Shown: positions 1 to 7,595, counted from the stretch's first letter. The stretch is 14,320 nt of DNA from Ophiocordyceps camponoti-saundersi (nom. inval.) (GCA_003339415.1 PDHQ01000599.1:1-14320); one strand, 5' to 3'. Notes: a model not told the origin generated them from the sequence alone. Numbers and translations are program-made.

Positions 1-250
1 AGGGGTAATAAGTTTAGGTCTATGTTTTTTTCCCTAATATATAACCGTATAAATTCGAGAAATAGAAAAAAATATAGAAAAAACCTATAGCGTAAAGATT
101 CTACGTGTTCGTTTTTTTTTATTATTTTGCTAGTTAAGCTAAAGCCTTACCTCTTAGATAGTAGTTATAAATAGCGCTTAGTAAGGTTAATAGCCTAAGG
201 TTCTAAGCTGCTACCTTATAGGCCTTACTAGCTCTTCTATACTCTAAGGG
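1..250. other. Intergenic, no gene recognised
   Basis: AT-rich DNA with no frame that reads like protein on either strand. From about 200 onward CpA and TpG are less depleted than elsewhere (several GCTG, CAGC and GTGCC), so this end may be less mutated or may derive from different DNA. Confidence 0.5.
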
Positions 251-299
251 CAGCTAGCAGCTGTTAGGTGCCAGGTATAAACCCGCGACGGGCACCTAA
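251..299. repeat. Two adjacent inverted repeats, possible tRNA-derived remnant
   Basis: CAGCT-AGC-AGCTG occupies 251-263. It is followed at once by TTAGGTGCC (264-272) and its exact complement GGCACCTAA (291-299) around an 18-base loop. The loop contains GGTATAAACCC, which resembles the B-box/T-arm consensus of tRNA genes (GGTTCRANYCC) with changes a C-to-T process could partly explain. A tRNA-derived SINE or tRNA fragment is possible, but no A box or anticodon arm could be placed. It could equally be a simple palindrome of a small DNA element. Confidence 0.35.
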
Positions 300-377
300 G
301 GCATACCTCCTAGTAGTAACCGTAAGGAAAATAAAATCGGATTTTTTATCTAACTTTTCTATCTTCCTATTCTTCTT

Positions 378-515
378 CCTTATTATCCTTATCACCCTTA
401 TCGCCCTTATTACTTCCTTATTATTATTATTACCCTTATTATCCTTATTATCCTTATTACCCTTATTACCCTTATTACCCTTATTACCCTTATTACCCTT
501 ATTACCCTTATTGCT
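378..515 (+). repeat. 9-bp minisatellite, CCTTATTAC unit
   Basis: A pyrimidine-rich array whose regular part (about 430-513) is nine or so head-to-tail copies of TTATTACCC, with looser copies (TTATCACCC, TTATCGCCC) at the left edge. Because the period is a multiple of three, it leaves open frames on both strands coding for a monotonous LLPLLP or IRVIRV peptide. I take these to be by-products of the repeat. The unit is not the common fungal telomere repeat TTAGGG. Confidence 0.9.
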
Positions 516-546
516 TCCTTATCGTTATTATTATATATATAAAAAA

Positions 547-1200
547 AAAAAATCCTCTCTCTAATAGCGGCCACTATCGAGAGAGGATTTTTATCCGCTC
601 CACGGCTTATTAGGTAAATTAAGGTAATATACTGCCTACGAAGCATAATAAAATATCTTAGCGATTCCGCGAGACCTTACGCATAGTATATATTAAGCAC
701 TATAGCCTTCCTAAGATCTATCGCTTCGGCAATAAGCGAGTCTAGTAATCTAATAAGTTTACCTTTATAGATAAGTATTAACCTCTCTATACCTATAATA
801 GGCGATAACGCTAATATGCCTTTTATAGGGACTTACAACGTTATGTTTTCTCTAGAGGTAACTATATAAGATACTTAAATAGCTTTCTTAGATAGGTTAA
901 CTAGATCTTTATCTACGAAATCGATAACCGTTATATCTTTATCTTTCTTACCCCTATCGATATGCTTAACGAAAGAGACTATAATCTTAGCCTGCACTAA
1001 GTAGCATATTGTTATAACGAGCTAGTTATTATTAGACTTAATATAATTAAGCTTACTAAGGTTTATATTATCCGCCTTAGTAAGAATAATACTATTTAGG
1101 TTAAATAGTAGGTTAAATAGCTATAAGTATTAAGTAGGTAAGTTTATATCTTTATTATCTTTTAAGTAATATATCCCTGCTGTCCTAACTTCTACCTCTT
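547..1200 (-). pseudogene. Decayed gene, unknown product
   Basis: Reading the minus strand from about 1200 down to 547, a single frame stays protein-like for roughly 210 codons. It is interrupted by about seven stops, all TAA or TAG. Readable stretches include RLLDSLIAEAIDLRKAIVLN and, after a surviving ATG at 646-644, MLRRQYITLIYLISRGADKN. The composition (alternating hydrophobic and charged residues, normal use of all amino acids except lost Q and W) argues for a former gene rather than chance. I do not recognise the family. The SRGADKN stretch recalls the end of an ankyrin repeat, but there is no second repeat. The frame runs out in the hairpin at 548-592 and the minisatellite beyond it. 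The 5' end is unclear because ATG codons are mostly destroyed. Confidence 0.55.
548..592. terminator. Perfect 14-bp hairpin flanked by A/T runs
   Basis: AAAAATCCTCTCTC (548-561) is exactly complementary to GAGAGAGGATTTTT (579-592). Inside the 17-base loop ATAG (565-567 region) and CTAT (574-577) can pair further. The arm survived in a heavily mutated neighbourhood. It lies where the minus-strand decayed gene 547-1200 ends. It could have acted as an RNA 3' end structure, or it could be the two ends of a tiny inverted-repeat element. The sequence does not decide between these. Confidence 0.5.
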
Positions 1201-1915
1201 ACTTAACCTGCTTACCTAGGTAGTACCTAGGTAGATAAGTAGGCTAGGCAGGCCTTATAGGTATTAATTTTTATAAGACGCAGCTTACCTAGTAGGTATC
1301 GACTTACCTTCTATTTTCCGAATAAATTACCCCTATATATCCTCTGCTCTCTACCTTACCGGATAGTACTATATATCTACTTACCTCTCCCGTAAAGGTA
1401 TACCTAAGGCACCTACCTAATATAATAGGTCTCTATATTAATACTTAGCCTATATATAGAATATAATAATATCCTTCTCTTATCTTAGTTAGTACCTACC
1501 TTTACCTCTCTTAACTAATAGTATAGGGTTAAGGTAAGGTAAGAGACGCTATTAACTTTCTATCTTAGATAACCTACCCCTAAATACCTATCTCCGTTAC
1601 CTCCTTAACCTCTTTATCTCCGTTACCTTTTTAACCTCTCTATCTCTATCGTCTCCTTAATTCTCCTATCTCTATTACCTCTTTAACCTCTCTATCTTAA
1701 CCGACTGCCTAATATAATCGTTAGCCTATATCTACCGTTTATAGTTATAATTACCCGGCACTATTAGTAAGATTATAATCCGTTCTACTTTTATTCCCGA
1801 GTATCTACTTACCTTTATTACCTCTAGATTAACTACGGACCCTAATTAGCTACTTACTTATATAGTATAGATACCCTTCTAACTAGTACCTAGGTAGGCA
1901 TATACTTAGGATTAT
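1201..1915. other. Intergenic, CTACCTAGGTAG palindromes and short repeats
   Basis: No protein-like frame was found. The palindromic word ACCTAGGTAG recurs (1211-1220, 1224-1233, 1887-1896), and related words appear at about 4551 and 6056. Apart from the 26-bp array at 1590-1693, the rest is AT-rich DNA without a visible signal. Confidence 0.5.
1590..1693 (+). repeat. 26-bp tandem repeat, four copies
   Basis: Four consecutive 26-base units start at 1590, 1616, 1642 and 1668, each beginning ATCTC and following the pattern ATCTCCGTTACCTCCTTAAC plus CTCTTT. A fifth partial unit starts at 1694. Units differ mainly by C/T changes. The run is pyrimidine-rich on the plus strand. Confidence 0.85.
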
Positions 1916-1991
1916 CTACGCGGACCTAGATTATCCGCGTAGTAGATTATCCGCGTGGTAGATTTAGATTATTAGCGTAGTGGACTATCCG

Positions 1992-2042
1992 CCCCCCCCC
2001 CCCCCCCCCCCCCTTCTTCCCCCCCCCCCCCGGAAAAAAAAA
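1992..2042 (+). repeat. Poly-C tract with A tail
   Basis: Twenty-two Cs (1992-2013), TTCTT, thirteen Cs (2019-2031), GG, then nine As (2034-2042). It directly follows a copy of the 20-bp repeat ending in ACTATCCG. It is extreme for AT-rich DNA, and its length may be affected by sequencing or assembly. Confidence 0.9.
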
Positions 2043-2227
2043 CACCTTCCTAACTATAAGTTATAGATTATTAGCGTGGTGGACTATCGAGACGCTTATA
2101 AAAGGGTTCTAGGCGTAGCGTAGTATCGGGCCCGATTAGGCTATTAGCGTCTAGTTCGACGGCGAGGCGGGCCTATATTTTTAAGTTTTAGATTATTAGC
2201 GTGGTAGATTGCTAACTATCCGGACTC

Positions 2228-2242
2228 GGGGGGGGGGGGGGG
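2228..2242 (+). repeat. Poly-G15 tract after a 20-bp repeat copy
   Basis: Fifteen Gs follow AACTATCCGGACTC, itself just downstream of the 20-bp repeat copy at 2191. The same arrangement recurs at 2663, so the tract belongs to the repeat unit and is not random. Confidence 0.85.
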
Positions 2243-2655
2243 CTATCTATAGAACCGAAGACGGCTCCTAATTATTATAGCCGGGCTAGGGGAGACGCTA
2301 CCGCCCTTCTTAAAAAATATATATAGCGAAAGTCGACGACGTTTATATAAAGGTTTTAGATAAGCTATCGCCTAGAGATAGGCTTTATATTATCCGGGAT
2401 ATATACTTTTTAGTGCTAAGGGTAGGATCCGGACTTAACTAAGCTTATACTAACTATTATAACGAAGGCCGATATAGTCTATCCTAATAGTAAACGAAAG
2501 CTTATAGTTCGGGAACTTACCTTAGGGAGTGTCTGCTTAGGGAGGATAGCCTAATATAGCCTCGATTAGCCTTAGCTATCGATAGCGTGGTGATTAACTT
2601 AGCAGATTATTAGTATAGTAAACTGCCTGCTACTTAGCGGCGAATTATCCAGACT
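2243..2655 (+). pseudogene. Decayed gene fragment, unknown product
   Basis: Plus-strand protein-like text begins at 2243 in one frame (IEPKTAPNYYSRARGD) and shifts by one base in the run of six As at about 2312-2317. It then continues as AKVDDVYIKVLDKLSPRDRL and YIIRDIYFLVLRVGSGLN, followed by a segment with TAA/TAG stops and TKAYSSGTYLRECLLREDS. Every stop in the second frame is TAA or TAG. The product is not recognised. The alternating charged and hydrophobic pattern of the central 40 residues suggests a helical, soluble protein. The fragment ends in 20-bp repeat copies and the G15 tract at 2663, so its true 3' end is lost. A one-base slip in the A run is the likeliest frameshift. Confidence 0.55.
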
Positions 2656-2662
2656 CAGGCTA

Positions 2663-2677
2663 GGGGGGGGGGGGGGG
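2663..2677 (+). repeat. Second poly-G15 tract
   Basis: Fifteen Gs follow ATTATCCAGACTCAGGCTA, homologous to the left flank of the tract at 2228. The two flanks differ by a short insertion, yet both tracts are 15 bases long. Confidence 0.85.
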
Positions 2678-3076
2678 AAGCCGATAAGATAACTATTCCT
2701 AAGACTAACGGGCTATTAGCGTAAGGGATATTGCCACCTAGTAGCGGATTATTAGCGTGGTGGACTGCTTATACTCTAGGAGCAAAAAGTATCTTTACCC
2801 TTTACCCTCCTCCTTTCTCCTCCTCCTAAGCATTATCTCCCCCTCTTCTTCCCCCCTTCCTTAGCCTATTATAACCCGTCGTCTATTATAGAAGTAAAAA
2901 GTATTCTTACCCTCCTAAAGCCCCTAAAAACCCCTATCGCAAACTAACCCTATCTTACCATAGTTCGAAACCCTTAGGGTATAACGCCTAAAGAGATAAC
3001 TTATTAAAGTTTAGAAATCTCGAGGAAAATAGGGACTTTTAGCAAAATAAATATAACTAAACGTACCCTCTTCTAG
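2678..3076. other. Intergenic, polypyrimidine stretch
   Basis: The region holds one 20-bp repeat copy (2747-2766) and a C/T-rich run at about 2795-2860. A short repeat AAAAAGTAT-TTACCC occurs at 2785 and again at 2897. No gene-like frame was seen. Confidence 0.5.
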
Positions 3077-3369
3077 TTAGCCTCTTTACTCGTATATCGA
3101 AACTTAATATAGAAGTTAGTAATAGTATAGCTATTATTCGAAAAGCCTAATAATACCCCGACTAAAAAGGTATTATAGCGAAGATTACGGAATTCGATAA
3201 ATTTAAGGTAGTAGCCCCTCCTTAACCTTACCTCCGCCTAAGCTATTACCCGAAGAATATATAATAAGGAAGATAACCGCTACTAGAGGAAGGAGGATAA
3301 GTTATTAAACCGTATCGCCCGCCTCTTTACTATCTACCTTTACTACGTAGAGTATAAGCGAGCAGATTA
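3077..3369 (+). pseudogene. Decayed gene fragment with two compensating frameshifts
   Basis: Protein-like text runs on the plus strand in three blocks. Frame 2 runs from 3077 to about 3170 (LASLLVYRN, then FEKPNNTPTKK). Frame 1 runs from 3169 to about 3260 (GIIAKITEFDKFKVVAPP, then YLRLSYYPKN). Frame 2 resumes from 3263 (KEDKLLNRIARLFTIYLYYV, then EYKRADY). The return to the first frame suggests one former gene carrying two opposite indels. Stops are TAA or TAG only. The last block is rich in K, R, E and L, as in a helix or coiled coil. The family is not recognised. It ends where the dense 20-bp repeat array begins. Confidence 0.5.
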
Positions 3370-3652
3370 CCTACGCGGACTAGGATTATCCGCGTAGTAG
3401 ATTATTAGCGTAGTAGATTTAGATTATTAGCATAGTAAACTATCTGCCTATATCTTAGAGTTCCGGATTATCTAGACTAGATTATCGGCGTAGTAGATTA
3501 CTACGCGGATTATTAGCGTAGTAGATAGCTACGCGGATTATCCGCGTAGTAGATTATCGGTATAGTAGATTTAGATTATTAGCGTAGTAGATTATCGGCG
3601 TAGTAGTTAGCTTATCTAGACTAAATTATCGGCGTAGTAGACTATCCGCTTA
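3364..3652. repeat. Dense array of the 20-bp repeat with palindromes
   Basis: About a dozen copies of the 17-21 base unit are packed head to tail with irregular spacing. The spacing is not a multiple of three, so the array is unlikely to have been translated. A perfect palindrome, CTACGCGGA-TTA-TCCGCGTAG, lies at 3529-3549. A looser one, with an eight-base arm CTACGCGG (3371-3378) facing CCGCGTAG (3390-3397), lies at the left edge. Confidence 0.75.
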
Positions 3653-3741
3653 CTTTTCTCTTCCTTCTCTAACTACTAGGGCTTCCGCTAATATTTATAG
3701 GTTACGGATTATTAGCGTAGTAAACTCCTAAGTAGAAGTTT

Positions 3742-3932
3742 TAGAAATCCGAGGATAGATTACGGCTAATAGAGGCTATAATACTAGCGAGGAAACGCCG
3801 AGGAAGACTCTATTACTAGCTATAGCTAAGGATTATTAATATAGTAGACTCTTAAAAAATAGAAATCCGAGGATAGATCGCGGCTAATAGAGGCTATAAT
3901 ACTAGCGAGGAAACGCTAAGGAAAACTTTATT
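3742..3932 (+). repeat. Tandem duplication, ~73-bp unit at 118-bp spacing
   Basis: The segment starting TAGAAATCCGAGGATAGAT at 3742 is repeated at 3860. Similarity runs through GCTATAATACTAGCGAGGAA to about 3815 and 3932. Each copy is preceded by a 20-bp repeat (3707 and 3831). Differences between copies include TTACGG/TCGCGG, GCCGAGG/GCTAAGG and GACTC/AACTT, mostly C/T or G/A transitions. Confidence 0.85.
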
Positions 3933-3934
3933 AG

Positions 3935-4262
3935 GATTATTAGCGTAGTAAACTTCTAAGAAGCGAGGGTACCTTTACGGTGCCCGTTATATATCCGGTC
4001 TCTAAGAATAACGAATAGTTATGCCGTATAGCTACGTAAGGACCGGGATATAGTTAAATCTGATATAACGGATAAAGACTTATATTAGCTATAGCTAGGG
4101 ATTATTAGCGTAGTAGACTCCTAAGAAGCGAGGGTACCTATATAGTGCCTATTATATATCTAATCTCTAAGAATAACGAATAGTTATACTATATAGCTGC
4201 GTAAGGACTAGGACGTGGTCGAATCCGATATAATAGATAAAGACCGATATAATAGATAAAGA
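3935..4262 (+). repeat. 165-bp in-frame tandem duplication
   Basis: Unit 1 is 3935-4099 and unit 2 is 4100 to about 4262. Both start with the 20-bp repeat and contain GCGAGGGTACC, TCTAAGAATAACGAATAGTT and a GATAAAGA end. The period is 55 codons exactly, and both units read the same peptide in the same frame, so the duplication probably arose while the sequence was coding. Differences between units are transitions at TpG/TpA and CpA/TpA or nearby positions. Confidence 0.85.
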
Positions 4263-4264
4263 TC
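4227..4264 (+). repeat. 19-bp tandem duplication causing a frameshift
   Basis: GATATAATAGATAAAGACC (4227-4245) is followed immediately by the same 19 bases with one C/T change (4246-4264). Reading through only one copy keeps the upstream frame joined to the downstream protein-like text. The second copy adds 19 bases and breaks it. Confidence 0.85.
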
Positions 4265-4620
4265 TATTCTTCCTCTATAAGAAGCGTAGGGCTACCGCTA
4301 TTTAAGAGTTTAAGACTATATACGAGATCGATAAGATCGAGGAAATGCCTCGTTACTTACTAAGCTTAGATCGCTATCCTAAACGATAGCGTATATTATA
4401 TATGCCTCTTTTATTCCTAAAGCTAGCGCTACCGCGCTTAATATTATATTTTTCGAGGTAGCGGCTAAGATAATATAAGCTAAGTTCTCGCCTAACGTTA
4501 TTATACTAGAGATTAAACCTAAACTAAGGGATTATCCGCGTAGTAGATTACCTACCTAGGTAGCGTTAAAAATAGGGAGTTTTCGTTAGCTTACGCTTTT
4601 AAGGAATTTAAACCCCTTCG

Positions 4621-4871
4621 GTATTATAGCCTCTAGTATTACTGCTTTTAGTATTATAGCCTTTAGTATCGCAGCCTCTTATCGTAACGCGTTAGTTTTT
4701 ATAACCTCGTTATAGCTATCGCTCCTAGCTATTATTATAGATACTTACCTAGTAGCTATAGCTAACTTTATAGGGGATTTAAACCCCTCCGGTAATAGGG
4801 GATTTAAACCCCTCCGGTTATAGGGGATTTAAACCCCTTCGGTATTATCGCCTTTAGTATTACTACCGTAA
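4621..4871 (+). repeat. 15-bp repeat, four plus two copies
   Basis: GTATTATAGCCTTTA-type units occupy 4621-4635, 4636-4650, 4651-4665 and 4666-4680. Two further units lie at 4842-4856 and 4857-4871. Both groups are preceded by the same word, ATTTAAACCCCTTCG, showing that the whole block was duplicated. In frame the first group codes a five-residue repeat of the form S-I-x-A-x. Confidence 0.85.
4772..4846 (+). repeat. 25-bp palindromic tandem repeat, three copies
   Basis: Units start at 4772, 4797 and 4822, each AGGGGATTTAAACCCCTCCGG plus four or five bases. The core GGGG-ATTTAAA-CCCC is nearly self-complementary. A diverged single copy lies at about 4600-4620. Each unit can fold into a short hairpin. 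Confidence 0.9.
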
Positions 4872-4980
4872 ATAGTATATCCGTCGCTGTTAAGATAGAT
4901 AGGCAAAAAGCTATTAAATATACGATACGCTAAAAAACACAGCTATTACTAGCGATAGCTAGGGATTATTAGCGTAGTAA

Positions 4981-5403
4981 ACTATTAAATAAATAGCTAC
5001 CGAATATCTAATACCTACGGCTAGCCTGTAGCTATATTAATTAAGGTTTCTAGTAGCCGATAATAAATTAGAGGCTAAACTATAAACCTATATACGATAT
5101 CTTATAAAAGGTACCTTAAAAGCTTAGTTAACGCTTAGCTTCTCCGGAAGAGTAACGAAGAATACGGTATAAGAGGCTAAGAACGGTACCTCTAATAATA
5201 AGGCTATAAACAGTGCCTAACTACCTTATAAACTAGCTAAAAGATAAAGGCGTATACTTAGATACGAGTAGCGGTATAGAGGCTTAAGGGGTAAAGGGTA
5301 TAACGGCGTAGAGAGCGTAAGGGGTAAAGGGTATAAGTGGCCGGGTAGGGGCGAGTATAATTAAATATATTTATCGCCGAAAGTAGTAATTAAGTAGATC
5401 TGA
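4981..5403 (+). pseudogene. Decayed gene fragment with a basic, Gly-rich C terminus
   Basis: Frame 1 from 4981 to a TGA at 5401-5403 gives about 140 codons. It reads EYLIPTASL, LVADNKLEAKL, GTLKA, LTLSFSGRVTKNTV, NGTSNNKAINSA and LPYKLAKR. It ends in a basic glycine-rich tail, RGLRGKGYNGVESVRGKGYK followed by WPGRGEYN. Internal stops are TAA or TAG. The final TGA is the only one and may be the original stop. The tail could bind nucleic acid, but that is inference from composition only. It follows directly on the 3935-4980 remnant, one base out of frame, and may be its C-terminal part. Confidence 0.55.
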
Positions 5404-6073
5404 AAAAAAAAAACCCGCTAATTAAATAAGTAGAATACTAGCTAGCTTAGCTAATTAGCGCTTTATATTTCTATAAAACTAGTATAGTCTATAAGGTTAG
5501 TATTTAAACTACGAGAATAGTATATATCGTAATATTATATCTAAACGTCGGACTACCTATATAAGTAACTATAGCGTGCTTTATAGATCCTATCACTATT
5601 ACGTAATCTGTGTTCGTAATAATATTATAAAAAAAAATCTTTATTAAAATATAAATATATGTTTAACTAGCACTTATATAGAGGTAACGATAACTATTAG
5701 TTTTATAGCCCCCTATAGCTTCCCGGTAAGGTATATATAAGTAGTAAGATATACCGATTAACGGCTTTATAGGATAAATTAATATTGCCCTAATTATTAA
5801 TATAAAGTTTTAGAGTAACGCCCTTTTAATTACTTAATTACGGATTATATCTAATTATATTACTAGATAAATATAACCCCTCGCTTATTAGCTTTCGGAA
5901 ATATACGTATCTTTTCCTATTTTCTTATTACTTCCTTTATAGTTAACAACACTATCGGGGTCAGAGTTAATATCGATATCTTCGTATCCCTTAAGCGAGA
6001 TAGTCGGTCCTAATCCGGCGGATAGTATTAGATTTTTATTATAACTACTTACTTTCCTAGGTAGAAAAAGGGC
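5404..6073. other. Intergenic, nothing recognised
   Basis: AT-rich DNA with short A runs (5403-5411, 5628-5636). Neither strand holds a protein-like frame longer than about 25 codons, and no repeat partner was noticed elsewhere in the window. Confidence 0.5.
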
Positions 6074-6360
6074 ACTTTAGCGGGGGAAGAAGGACACCCT
6101 AAGTAAGCGCAGTAGATACCTAAGGGGCGTAACTTCTTAGGTAACTATAATCTTTAACTAATATAGGGGGGGGTCTCTAGCTTTAAAGGGAAGAGCCGGA
6201 TAGTAATTCTCTATCGGGAAAATAATAAGGAGTCGGTTTTCTATATAAAGATAGAAGAGGAAAGAATAAAGAAGACGAAAACTATTTAATTAAATACTAA
6301 AAACTTCGAAATAAGTGTTTAAATTAGTAATTTATAGTTTAAAAGTGTAAAGTTTAAAAT
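6074..6360 (+). repeat. Interspersed repeat, A part, copy 1
   Basis: This copy starts ACTTTAGCGGGGGAAGAAGG and ends near AAAGTTTAAAAT. It is closely similar to 13072-13360 (I judge well over 80% identical by eye) and more distantly to 8281-8570. Conserved words are ACCCTAAG, GCCGGATAGTAATTCTCTAT and TTTTCTATATAAAGATA. The last looks like a TATA box, as in the U3 of an LTR. The B part that follows the other two copies is missing here. Copies 1 and 2 can also be aligned as peptide (KDTLSKRSRY), so a former coding repeat is an alternative. Downstream lies the decayed gene at 6413. Confidence 0.8.
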
Positions 6361-6412
6361 ATAGGGTTAGTAGGTATCTTTTTAGCTTCTTCGTCGATAG
6401 AAAAGATAGCTT

Positions 6413-6868
6413 AATATCTCTTTATAAGGAATTCCTATAGCTATAATAGCTTTCGATAATGCTTACGAGTTTAAGAGCGAGGCGATTAAGGCCTCGGACG
6501 AGAAGATAGCCTCGTTCTGCCTTATTCGCCCCCGTATAATTTATAGGAGAACGGCCTCGTAAAGAGGGCCGGCAGGACCCTATTAATAATAGCGAGGGCT
6601 AATTGCCTATATATAAAGCCTCCCGTAATCCTATAGCCGTAATATATTAACTTGTCCTTAGAAGCTAGTTAATACTCTTAGTCCCTATCCTACGTTACCC
6701 CCTAATATTCCCTCTAGCTAACTACCTGCCCTTAAGTCTAGTTATTAAACCGTAGCGGTCTACCCCTCTTATGTCCCTCTCTTCGGTTTATATATTTACC
6801 CTCCTTCTCCTCCTTATTATCTAGTAGCGGTATAGTAAGGGAAAATAAGTGCCTTAAAGGAGTAAAAT
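6413..6868 (+). pseudogene. Decayed gene, proline-rich C terminus, unknown product
   Basis: Frame 2 stays protein-like for about 150 codons. It reads GIPIAIIAFDNAYEFK, then SEAIKASDEKIASFCLIRPR and IIYRRTAS. After a cluster of stops (TAT-TAA-TAA-TAG) comes a proline- and serine-rich tail with LSPYPTLPPNIPSS, LPALKSSY and FGLYIYPPSPPYYLVAV. All of the roughly ten stops are TAA or TAG. The order of a compact first half and a low-complexity tail is typical of many fungal proteins, but no family is recognised. It begins about 50 bases after interspersed repeat copy 1, so the repeat could have supplied its promoter (inference). A frame upstream of 6413 may also belong to it. Confidence 0.6.
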
Positions 6869-7159
6869 CGCTATACTTAATTTTACCTAAGTATAATTAT
6901 CTATCTAGAAAGGATTAGGGATAGGGGCTAAGGTCGTGTAATTTCTCCCTCCGTCTATACCTTTATTATAGGGCGTTATGCCTCTTAACTAGCTACCCTA
7001 TACTATTAAGCGTAGCTATTATAAATTTATAATAAACTATTTTATTATTTACTACCTAACTTTACTATATATAAGCTTTATTACGCTTTTTCTCCCTTCT
7101 TAAGTTTTTAGCTTTCCCTATCTTATCGTATCTTATCGAATCTTATCGCGTCTTACCGT
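6869..7159. other. Intergenic, no clear gene
   Basis: The minus strand keeps weakly protein-like, lysine-rich text here that may be the tail of the gene at 7160-7595, but stops are too frequent to claim it. TCTTATCG is repeated four times at about 7121-7160. Confidence 0.4.
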
Positions 7160-7595
7160 AATATATAAACGCCTTAAACGTTTATAATCGATACCGATAT
7201 TATTATTTTCCTAATTCCCCTAGCGATTTATAGCCGTATAATAACCCCACCTTCCTTAAAGAAACGGAAATAAACGCCCTTCTTCTCTCTTCTTTTCGTT
7301 AGTATTTCTTTACTATTTTTATCACCACGCCTCTAATCTACTCTACCGTCCTTCTATTTATACGTTTAAGTAAGATACGATATATTCACCTCCTTATTTC
7401 TTCGGATATAAAACCCCCTCCTTCCTTACTACCCCTTACTCTTTTATATATCTCTATCTAAGCTCGAGCTAATACTCTGCCCTACTCTTCTACTCGGTAT
7501 ATATTAATATACGCTACCGCTATCCCTACCTTTACTATATCTTCTAAGCAATCTATTCCTAAACTTTTTATAACTATTATCTCTCTCCTTTATTA
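7160..7595 (-). pseudogene. Decayed gene, unknown product
   Basis: On the minus strand a single frame from about 7595 downwards reads GIDCLEDIVKVGIAVAYINI, YRVEE, GRVLARA, IEIYKRVRGSKEGGGFISEE, IYRILLKRINRRTVE and IRGVVIKIVKKY. It continues through ISVSLRKVGLLYGYKSLGEL. Stops are TAG or TAA except one TGA at 7388-7386. Several TAGs sit where a Trp or Gln would be natural. The protein was helical and basic in its second half. The family is not recognised. Its 5' end overlaps the start region of the plus-strand remnant at 7558, so the two were divergent and overlapping, or one of the two starts is misplaced. Confidence 0.55.

Larger units (their letters stand above)
3935..4980 (+). pseudogene. 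Decayed repeat-rich gene, unknown product
   Basis: From 3936 frame 0 reads like protein. It starts with IISVV and continues RVPLRCPLYIRSLRITNSYA, then LRKDRDIVKSDITDKD. The second 165-bp unit repeats this with RVPI and LRITNSYTI. A 19-bp tandem duplication (4227-4264) shifts the text to frame 1 (EFKTIYEIDKIEEMPRYLLS). By 4401 it is back in frame 0 (ATALNIIFFEVAAKII, NVIILEIKPKLRDY). It then passes through a pentapeptide repeat (SIIAS, SITAF, SIIAF, SIAAS; 4620-4680) and a hydrophobic stretch at about 4690-4770 that could span a membrane. Stops are mainly TAA or TAG. A further IISVV copy occurs in frame at 4965. The family is not recognised. It may join the segment 4981-5403. Confidence 0.55.
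1916..4985. repeat. Dispersed ~20-bp repeat family GATTATYMGCGTRGTRGAYT
   Basis: The word GATTATTAGCGTAGTAGACT or a close variant occurs more than 20 times. Clear copies are at 1929, 1945, 1966, 2066, 2191, 2605, 2747, 3383, 3400, 3422, 3480-3650 (dense), 3707, 3831, 3935, 4100, 4530 and 4964. Most point the same way. A few inverted halves (CTACGCGG) at 1916, 3371, 3501 and 3529 face a forward copy to form palindromes. Left copies keep GTGGTGG, while right copies have GTAGTAG or GTAGTAAA, which fits RIP of one ancestor. In places it lies inside coding remnants. It resembles a dispersed minisatellite or the terminal-repeat debris of small DNA elements. I could not link it to a known family. 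Confidence 0.8.

Noticed and set aside
378..515. Telomeric repeat tract
   Set aside because: The unit TTATTACCC is nine bases and not a known telomere repeat such as TTAGGG, and it is interrupted and internal.
410..560. C-terminal half of the minus open frame (IRVIRV)
   Set aside because: It is the same minisatellite read backwards. Only the part upstream of about 560 looks like a real gene remnant.
268..564. Open frame of 98 codons on the plus strand
   Set aside because: It is mostly the 9-bp minisatellite (LLPLLP repeats) and ends in low-complexity AT sequence. A period of nine keeps any frame open.
547..1200. Ankyrin-repeat protein, from the SRGADKN stretch
   Set aside because: Only one short similarity, with no repeat periodicity.
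3364..3652. CRISPR-like array
   Set aside because: Repeats are degenerate and irregularly spaced, spacers are not of even length and often related to each other, and the DNA is fungal in character.
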